From NCBI RefSeq assembly GCF_002999335.1, contig NW_020312678.1, positions 124,001-188,000 on the forward strand: DNA of 64,000 nucleotides. Direction: 5' to 3'. Position 1 is the first letter of the stretch; each line of letters begins with the position of its first letter. Source of the DNA: Cyclospora cayetanensis. Its lineage: Eukaryota; Apicomplexa; Conoidasida; Eucoccidiorida; Eimeriidae. Positions 56,819 to 64,000 of this stretch are shown piece by piece. The notes below the pieces were generated by a model, which was given only the letters and a program-made list of their open reading frames with translations, did no database searches and was not told the origin of the DNA. Made by a program: the position numbers and the translations under genes.

Positions 56819-58698
56819 GGGAAGCTGACTAGCAGCAGCAGGACCGCTGCGTGCATCAAGCACCCACCCCCACACCGGCGTAGCCGCCGTTCCTCTCTTT
56901 TTCTCGACGTCTCCCTTTTTGGAAGCAAGGCTAGCGTGTTGCTTACAAGCACCACAAAAAATAGGAGCCAAGCATGAAAAAGGGCGCGTATTAGGATGCT
57001 CGCCTCCTGCCGAGGGGCTCTCCTCGCATGCAGAGAAGGCCTCCGAGCTGGCGTGTGGCTTGTCGCTCTCGGTGTTTGCAGTTGCTGCCTGGAAGAAGCA
57101 GCGGCTGAAGACTCTAGTTACTACGCACAAGCACAAGCGCTTGGGCAGAAAGCTCTGTTCTCGTCGGGGGATTCCCAACCCCACCGGGTGCGGGGGGGCC
57201 TTTTCTGTCGCTGATTAGAGGGTCTTAAGGGTTTCTCTGGCCGCTTGGGAAGGGGCGCTGGGTAGAGGGAAAGAGGCTCTTGCATCCTTTTCCCCTAGCT
57301 GGAGATCGTCTGGAGGTTAGGGGTGTAACGAAGGATTGCAAGGATTCGTCAATCATGGCAGAGACTTTTGCGAGGAAAGACTTGGTGCTTCTAATAGATC
57401 TGTCTCCCCCAAGGTCTGTCTGTGTTCGAGGGTTTATTCAGCCGTACACACGCGCTCTGCCCCCCTATATGTACACATTACGTCCGTTCTACCTATCTTA
57501 GAATGACACCCACTCGAGCCCAAATTCCTGAGTAGGGGCAAGGCGGCCCCGGAGGATTAGTTGCACTGGTGGGGTTGGTGTTACGTGCTGTCGCTAGAAG
57601 TGTTACCGAGCTGGAGAGCAGGCGAGATTAACTTCCAGAGGGGCGGCAGATGGATACTCATAGCCTTGAATCATGTGGCACTTTTGCTAGGGGGTGTTTG
57701 TGGTGAAGGCCTCTCTCTTGTGGCCAGCCCGTGTGGTTGCGGTCTGTATCGCGTCAACTACGCACGTGTACGCATGCGTTCTAAGCGCTAAAGCTCACGG
57801 TTTGCACTTTAGCTGTGAAAACAGGTGCATTTAGAAGCGTATTAGAAGATAATGGCGGAGATGACAGGTAGATAGAGAGAGCCGGGAAACCTCGGTTCTA
57901 CACACCAGAACCCGTCTGCCGCAACAGCCCGTAAAACTAGCTGGAGAATGTTTATAGGGCCCCCTGGACTTTTTGGTTTTGTACTTTTTTGATGTGTCGC
58001 TGTAACGAGGCAGGTTGGCACCGGGAACCTTTGCTGATCAGTGAGCGCACCCAGGCCTGTCTGCGCAGCCGAGTGGCAGAAACGAGCTGCCGGCAGAGCC
58101 CTTCTGCGTTGGTGGCTCTGCTACAGCAAGTGAGTCATCAATAAACATAATATGAAGTGTTTTGGTCTGGCGCAAAGAGAGGGATAGAGAGCTGCAGGCG
58201 GCAGCCAGTACGTGGCAGCCTACCTCTAGCTCGCGGGCTCTTCCCTTAGAGGTACTGATGAAGGAAGAGCGATGGAAAGGGCGCCGCTCTCTCGCAGCAG
58301 AAATGCGTATTTTTTGGGCCTTTAGTAAAGCTATTGTGAATGTGTGACTGAGTGTGCAGTATGGTGTGGTTTTTATTGGTGTATTTGCTCCCGGCGCGAC
58401 TGCAGTCTCTTCGTCCTGCCCGGGTTCACCAGCTGTAGTTACAGGGGGCACCCGGATTCAGAGGACGGCGGCTCTTGTTGTCCTACATTCTTCGAGAATT
58501 AAGGCTTAGCATTCTAATCAATGGCAGTAGAAATAATATGCTTGCACGAATTTAATGAAGCAGAGAGAAGAAGAGACCGCCTCCTGGGTAGTTCAGGCGA
58601 GCCCTGCGGTGAACCGAAGGAATTCCGTTTGCGCGAGGAGTCTCCCTCCTATCATGCTACGGGCAGAGAAGGGTTAATTTAGACTCCTGTCTAGAAGT
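56819..58698. other. intergenic region after SF3B3
   Basis: About 1.9 kb holding the SF3B3 3' UTR. No recognisable gene. A 137-codon minus-strand frame at 58038-58451 has no family signal and contains a CT-derived low-complexity patch; it is not called. Confidence 0.45.
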
Positions 58699-60916
58699 TT
58701 GAAGGGGTTTGGAGAGCCTCTGTCAGCATTTACACCTAGCAAGTCGCATCAGGCGACAGAAAAAGGGATAAGAAAGCGACGGAAACTTGACACTGCAGGC
58801 ATTAGAGCCCGAACGCCGTTGCTGTGTAGTCAGTTGGAAGAGAGCAGCAGCACCCACTGCTGTCCTTCTGGAGCATCACTGGTCTGTCAGTCTTTTTCTT
58901 TTTCTCTTTTAGCATTAGTTCTTTTTCTGGTTTTTTGTTTACTTCCAAGGAGAGCCCTCACTGGCAGTTGCGGCAGCTGCTATTGTTGCTTGTGCTACGA
59001 ACGGCAGAGTCACTTGCCCAGGAGACGGCCTCACAGCTCTACTTGCGCCAAGGAGCTCTTTGCTTCTCTTTCTTTGCAAATTCTCTCGCCAAAGGCGCCC
59101 AGGAGGCCTACCGGCAGGCGCGGAAACACACAAATTCGAAGCCGAGGTGCCTCTCACCATGGGAACCCGGGCAAGGACGGCTGGTGCCCGCAAGGAAGGG
59201 GAAGCTCACCCTCCCAAACCGAATGAGTCTAAAGCTTCCATTCTTCACAATAAGCTACGCTCAGCTCATGTGACATTGAACCACCCCGGAGGACCTCAGG
59301 CAGCTCAAGTTGGTACCGATACTGCTAGCAGCCTCAGCACCACCCCGCCAAATGCAACGACAGCCGCGTTAGAAGTTTCAGCGTTGCCAGGCCCTTACAG
59401 AAGCAAATTTTGCAACACAGGTGGAAGAACACACGCAGAAGAGAGGGCAGGAGTGCCCTGTACTGACAGTAAGCTCCCCAAAGTCTTGCGTAACATGCGC
59501 GTTTGCTTTTTCCTATAGGCCTCTTGATGAAACCCCGTTCTTAAACACCTTTGCAGTGTCCTTACACTTCCCTCCGAACACACGCACACGAATGGTGGCA
59601 AGCCATGAATCCGCATGCCTTTGCCTTTCCTTTCCTTTCACTTCCTCCTTCTCTTTAATGGAGGAGGTGTCTGAACCTGTGTCTTGCTGCTCCGATTGCT
59701 CCTGATACTCTCATTGCTCCTGCTGCTACGATTGATCCTACTGCTCCGATTGCTCCTGATGCTCCGATTGATCCTGCTGCTCTCATTAATCCTGATGCTC
59801 TGATTGCTCCTGATGCTCTGATTGCTCCTGATGCTCTGATTGCTCCTGATGCTCTGATTGCTCCTGCTGCTCTCATTAATCCTGCTGCTCTGATTGCTCC
59901 TGCGGCTCTGATTAATCCCGATGCTCTGATTGATTCTGCTGCTCCGATTGATCCTGCTGCTCTCATTAATCCCGATGCTCTGATTGATCCTGCTGCTCTG
60001 ATTGCTGCTTCTTGCGTTCCGCAGTGCATGTGATCGAAAAACTTCGCAACCTGCGAGACAGGTGCCTCGCAGAGACAGCGCAGCTGCCGCCTCTGCCCAA
60101 TGTGTATTTCAACTCGAGTCTGGAGAACCTTGCCTGGTGCGGAATTACCCAGGAAAGACATCAAGGCTCCCCGCAAGTGAAGTCTTTTCCGATTATTTCC
60201 CACGGCTTCCAGGAGGCGAGACGACTGGCCAGAGCCTGGGCTGTTGGCGCCGCTCACGACAGACAAGGCTCCCTTCTACCCTCAGAAACTCATCTTTCCG
60301 CGCATGCTGAAGCAGCAGAGGCCTTTATGGAGGTGCAGTCTCTGACAGCAGCAGCAGCAGCTGCTGCTTCTAAAACCGCTCCTGTCGCGACAGCAGAAGT
60401 GGGGGATGCAGAGTCGCTGCCAACTCGAAAACCGGGGAGGCCAAAGAAATCGAAGGAGAAGCGAAGTGTACCCCAAAGGGAAACGAGGGAGGAAAGAAAT
60501 ACGCATGGAGAGTCTTCTGCTCACGAAGAAGATGTAAGAGTGATCACGATTTTATTCACATGTTTTTTCACGGAGAGCTCTCCTGCATGATGCGCAGCTC
60601 TTCAAACAGCTCTCAAGGCAGGCAGGCGAAGTGTGCCGGCATGAGTGTACATACACCCGAAGGCAAGCTGGCGTGGACCTCCTGCTTCTTCGGTATCATT
60701 GTGTTGCTACTGCCGCTGCCTTTGCAGGCGGAAAAGATGACTTTGTCGCTCCTACGCGAGAGCTTGTCTGTAATGATGGAGGATCTCGTCGATCTTTGCT
60801 CCCCTCGCCTTCGCTCTGCATTAACCCCAGAGCAAAGAAACAAGTTCTATGGGCCGCTTAAGAACCACGCGAAGCATATCAGAGAGTCAGCCATTTATTT
60901 TAAAAGAGAATCCTAA
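58699..60916 (+). CDS. hypothetical AT-hook protein, multi-exon
   Basis: Well-supported exons are a piece ending at 59468 (…GVPCTD, donor A|GTAAGC), 60025-60533 (acceptor TTCCGCAG, donor GAT|GTAAGA) and 60728-60916 (acceptor TTTGCAG, stop TAA); phases agree across both joins. Exon 60025-60533 contains HVIEKLRNLRDRCLAE, an Ala run from CAG/GCT repeats, and TRKPGRPKKSKEKR, a good AT-hook (PGRPKK core) suggesting a nuclear, AT-DNA-binding protein. The last exon is helical (MTLSLLRESLSVMMEDLVDL) and ends HIRESAIYFKRES. Proposed first exons 58699-58881 and 58950-59146 (ASQLYLRQGALCFSFFANSL) read well but do not join the 59468 exon without an unresolved intron. No family recognised beyond the AT-hook. 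Confidence 0.58.
59694..60006. repeat. 18-bp minisatellite in the AT-hook gene intron
   Basis: About seventeen copies of an 18-bp unit ATTGCTCCTGATGCTCTG with variants ATTGATCCTGCTGCTCTG and ATTAATCC. Ends within 20 bases of the acceptor at 60024. The minus strand is open across it, reading as Ala-Ile-Arg-Ala-Ser-Gly repeats. Confidence 0.95.
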
Positions 60917-61019
60917 ACATTAATCCAGCGCCTTTGGCGTGCTCGTACTGAAAAATATCCTGTAGTAGTCGCGCGCATGCTTCATTCAAAACAGGCAGTC
61001 TCCGAAAGAGGGCCCCTTC

Positions 61020-61305
61020 ATTTTTCCTTTTTTTCCTTCATTCCCTCCGCTCCTCTTCATTCTCTCTCTCTCCCCTTCATTTTCTGTGCTCCTCTTCATT
61101 CTCTCTCTCTCTCTTTCATTGTCTGTGCTCCTCTTCATTCTCTCTCTCTCCCCTTCATTTTCTGTGCTCCTCTTCATTCTCTCTGCTCCTCTTCATTTTC
61201 TCTCTCCCCTCCCCTTCATTTTTCTCTCCCCTCCCTTTTATTCTCTCTCTCCCCTTCATTTCCTCCCTCTCTTCCCCTTCATTCCCCACCTTCTCCTTGT
61301 GTTTC
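61020..61305. repeat. CT-rich CCCCTTCATTTTCTCTC array
   Basis: Degenerate tandem array of CTTCATT plus CTCTCTCTC blocks with recurrent TCTGTGCTCCTCTTCATTC. It begins about 100 bp after the AT-hook gene stop. Confidence 0.9.
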
Positions 61306-61551
61306 TCCCTTCCCCCTCCCTGCCTGCCCCTGCCTCGCCTCTGGCTGTCTACCTGCCTTCCTGAGCGGGTGCATATCAGCGCCTAGCACCATCTCCGCTT
61401 TCCCCTTGTCCTCTGTAGCTAGTTGCCTTTGGGGCTGTTTGTTTCTCTTGGCTTCTCTGTAATCTGTCTGCGTTGCGTTTGAGCCGCCTCCGCTTATCAG
61501 CCTCCCTCCTCCCACTGTGCAAAATGTGTGTTTTTCCGTCCGACCGCAGGA

Positions 61552-61919
61552 CGCAGGATGCTTCCGACTTAGTTGGCTACATGCGTTTGTACTTTGATCG
61601 ATACATGTTAGAAAAGACAGTCCCTTCGGAAGACGCTTCCTTCGCACGCGTCTTTGTGCTTCTCGATGCACTTGCCGCATGGGCTCCTCCCGTAAAAGGC
61701 CACATGAAGCCTGCGAAGCCTCAGAGGGCTATCCGCCTCGGTGCGGACAGCTGTAGCCAGATCGCGGATTTAGTGGAAGATATCCTCTCAGATAAATCAA
61801 GCAACACAGGGACAGATGCGGAAGCACAGCCTCAAAACACCGAAGAAGAGCATATTAGAGTTCTTCCGCATCACAGACTCCTGAGACAGAGACCTAGCAA
61901 GCGCAGGAGGTGCACCTGA
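61552..61919 (+). CDS. hypothetical terminal exon (orphan)
   Basis: After an acceptor (GACCGCAG, or the next CAG six bases on) a 120-codon frame reads DASDLVGYMRLYFDRYMLEK, then FARVFVLLDALAAWAPP, and ends with a basic tail QRPSKRRRCT before TGA. Composition is convincingly protein-like and the basic tail resembles a nuclear localisation signal. It may be a 3' exon of the AT-hook gene through an alternative donor (AA|GTTCTA at 60839, which would keep the frame) or the end of another gene. No family recognised. Confidence 0.45.
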
Positions 61920-62191
61920 CGCTCACCATACACCCGACGACTATGGGTGTCTTGCTATCCCTCACCACTCACCGCAATCACGGTCTCTGTGATTCGGATG
62001 TAACATACATAGCCCAGCAAACGGCCGTATCCATATAAAATGGCCGCTTGTTGTGCCTGTCGGTGTGCAGATATGGATTATATAGGTGTGTGTAGTGTAT
62101 GCTCTATGGGGGTACGGTGTATGCATTAGGGGAGTACGTATAATTAGGGGTGTATGTACGAGACAACCACCACGATACGCTGTACAAAGTA

Positions 62192-62335
62192 TACATATAT
62201 ATATATGATGCAAATCTCAGGAGAACAGCATGGGCATTCAAGCTATTCTGAAGGGTGTGTGTGTCTGTGCGGGTGTGTCTGTGTATGTATGTGTATGTGT
62301 ATCTGTATATATTTATATATATATATATATATGTT
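62192..62335. repeat. TA and GT/ATGT compound microsatellite
   Basis: Two TATATATA runs separated by GTGTGTGTCTGTG and ATGTATGTGTATGTG words; intergenic. Confidence 0.85.
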
Positions 62336-63418
62336 TGTACTACATTAGCCTTCAGCAAGCGCAGCTCATGGGGGCGTCCCACAATGAGAAAAGGCCATAC
62401 GCCTAAATACGCGTCTGAAGGGCTGTCCGTGGTATCAGACTCACAGTGTTTTGGAAAAAAGTGTTCATATGAGGGAACCGCATACATCATCCCCCTCACT
62501 CCACGCTTCCTCCCGTGCATGCATGCATGGGTGGGAGGACACGTGAGGACAGCAGCCGCAAGCAGCAGCAGCAAAGCAGCAGTAGTAGTTGCCACTGCTG
62601 TTGCATTGCCATCTAGCGTCAAGTCAGCAGGTGCTGCAGCGAAAATACCGCCAAGAGAGACTGCGGTTCAAAGCAGCGGCTAGGGGTTACAGGTTTGACA
62701 AGCTCCTGGCCTCCCCTCCTTTCCTCTCTTCCTTGTGTTTGTTTCCTTCGAGCGTGCGCCAGCCACTTCTGTCGGGTGCCACACTTTGTGTTATTTATGC
62801 CTCGAGAGCAGCGCAAAGAGGCAGGCGTCCGATAGGCTGCCTCCCCCAAGGCTTTCCTAGCGCGTTTCCTCTTCAAGAATCCCTCTAAAATAGGAGCCGT
62901 CGTTAAGTGTGTCTGGGAGTGGGTGCGTTTGAAGGGCCTTGCCTTTCGGGGACGGGGCAAACACGTCTACATGTATATATTTCCAACTTGTGCAAGAGCA
63001 ACCCTGTCGTACGAGCGTGGGCTGGGCTGGGGGTTAATAGTTGCTGTTGCTATTGTTATGATTAGCGTGTGTTTGAGCTGGAGAGGGTGCAGCGGGAGGA
63101 CGGGAAGGCAGTTGGCACACGTACACTGCCCTGCAGCTCGTGGGAGATTTCGAGGGCTTGCGAGAGCAGCAGACCGCAAGCCCATAGAGACAAACAGCCA
63201 CCTGCCACTGACCCCTCCCCACATAAGTCACCTCTTGCCAAAAGGAGTGGCTGTCGCACGTGCTGCTTCTTCGTGCATCCACTAATAAGTACACCCTTAA
63301 TACAGCAGCAGGCTTGCACTGCCAAGCGTTGTCGCGCTAAAAAACGAGGCAGCCAGTGCCTCAAGCTGCGGGGCAGCAACTGCACAAGCTGGGCCGCCAG
63401 CTTTTCATGGACAGGCGC

Positions 63419-63487
63419 AGCTAGCTAGCTAGCTAGCTAGCTAGCTAGCGTGTACTACCAGCTAGCTAGCTAGCTGGTAGTGCACGC
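63419..63487. repeat. (AGCT)n run fused to a 40-bp near-perfect palindrome
   Basis: 63419-63449 is 7.75 copies of AGCT. 63448-63487 is an inverted repeat with two 20-base arms and one mismatch (63453/63482); its inner 28 bases (63454-63481) are a perfect palindrome centred on AGCTAGCTAGCT. It lies 85 bases beyond the UBC12 stop, on the 3' UTR side. Confidence 0.97.
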
Positions 63488-63571
63488 GCACCTAGGGCAG
63501 CTGTAGCTGAATGCCATCGCCACGGCAAACGGCAAGGGAGGGGCAGCTGCGGCTGCCGCTGCTCGCACACA

Positions 63572-63973
63572 TCAGAGGATGGGGGTAAAGGCCTCATTTC
63601 CAACAGAAAAGCCCCTCATGCTGCTTCTCACGCGCTGCTCGAAGCCGAGAGGGTCGGTGCGCAGAGTTGCAGCGGCTTCTTGGTTTAAGGGGTCGTTAGG
63701 ATTCGGTTCCTGCGTAGAAGCGCAAGCGCCGCACTGCGTTAGGGTGGGGGTAAGTGTGTTGCGCATTTTTCTGCTGTGGAAAGAAGGGGGGTATGCTACG
63801 GCTGCAGTCGTGAGCGCACATGCTACGCATGGCCAAAGAGGGAGGCCGCTTCTTACAAGAAAGAGATGGAGCAGTCCGTAGATCACAGATGAGAGCGACA
63901 GCACAGGCTTCCAGTCTTCTCTCAGAATGTTCAGACAGACATTGCCTTGCAGATCGATGTTCGGATGGTAAAT
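63572..63973 (-). CDS. UBC12: NEDD8-conjugating enzyme UBC12 (UBE2M), C-terminal exons
   Basis: Two exons, 63973-63857 and 63709-63572, separated by a 147-bp intron (GTAAGA…ACGCAG), encode the last 84 residues of an E2 enzyme; the 5' exons lie beyond the right edge. The piece [20 protein letters not shown] is diagnostic for UBC12, with the active-site Cys in GNVCLNIL, followed by [14 protein letters not shown] and, in the last exon, [13 protein letters not shown] and RSSMRG. UBC12 takes NEDD8 from the APPBP1-UBA3 E1 and transfers it to cullins, switching on cullin-RING ubiquitin ligases. Gln replaces the Glu usual in IDLEGN, a mild change. The C-terminal tail ([13 protein letters not shown]) differs from other lineages. 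Confidence 0.96.
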   Translation of the reverse strand: MYHPNIDLQGNVCLNILREDWKPVLSLSSVIYGLLHLFLVRSGLPLWPCVACALTTAAVAYPPSFHSRKMRNTLTPTLTQCGACASTQEPNPNDPLNQEAAATLRTDPLGFEQRVRSSMRGFSVGNEAFTPIL

Positions 63974-64000
63974 CTGCAAACAAGAATTCTGGAGAGCAAA

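Larger units (their letters stand above)
61920..63571. other. intergenic region, 3' side of UBC12
   Basis: No gene recognised. Contains GT/TA microsatellites (about 62190-62335), a CAG-type run near 62560-62590 and the AGCT palindrome at 63419-63487. Open frames here are short and without family signal. Confidence 0.45.

Noticed and set aside
59655..60266. 203-codon minus-strand Ala-Ile-Arg-Ala-Ser-Gly repeat frame
   Set aside because: Derived from the 18-bp array in the intron of the AT-hook gene and antisense to its exon; considered as an antifreeze-like or silk-like protein and dropped.

Overview
The window reads as nuclear DNA of a coccidian apicomplexan, most likely an Eimeriidae member (Eimeria or Cyclospora). 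Evidence: genes are broken into many short exons by GT-AG introns, CAG/CTG runs and Ala/Gln-rich tracts are frequent, introns are full of minisatellites, and recognisable genes are typical of this group (an ERK7-type MAP kinase, a very long tubulin glutamylase, a single-subunit type II NADH dehydrogenase). Genus is inference. No bacterial, viral or mobile-element gene was recognised. Layout: a DGAT2-family acyltransferase exon on the minus strand (748-1536); a gene-poor, repeat-free stretch to about 6.7 kb; ERK7 (7484-12253, +, nine exons); a long low-complexity minus-strand ORF (15060-17588); a second gene-poor, repeat-free stretch (17.6-22.8 kb) holding two weak convergent gene models that end 4 bp apart; a TTLL11/TTLL6-like tubulin polyglutamylase (from 22844, +, at least nine exons, two of its introns apparently GC-AG); NDH2 (34140-40983, +, eleven exons); an unresolved exon-like cluster (41.5-43.1 kb); splicing factor SF3B3 (44817-56818, +, seventeen exons, rebuilt end to end with consistent phases at about 1211 residues); an AT-hook hypothetical protein (58.7-60.9 kb); a further orphan exon (about 61.55-61.92 kb); and the 3' end of the NEDD8-conjugating enzyme UBC12 (63572-63973, -). 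The genes do not form one pathway, as expected for a eukaryotic chromosome. ERK7 and the TTLL enzyme both bear on the microtubule/apical cytoskeleton; NDH2 feeds mitochondrial electron transport; SF3B3 is a core U2 snRNP protein; UBC12 drives cullin neddylation. The most striking structural property is that long introns of SF3B3, NDH2 and the AT-hook gene each carry a different tandem array (15-, 18-, 32- and 36-bp units, polypurine and CT tracts), several open in every frame, while two multi-kilobase segments have no repeats at all. Exon coordinates were derived by hand from reading-frame continuity, splice-site consensus and remembered family sequences; no transcript or database evidence was available.
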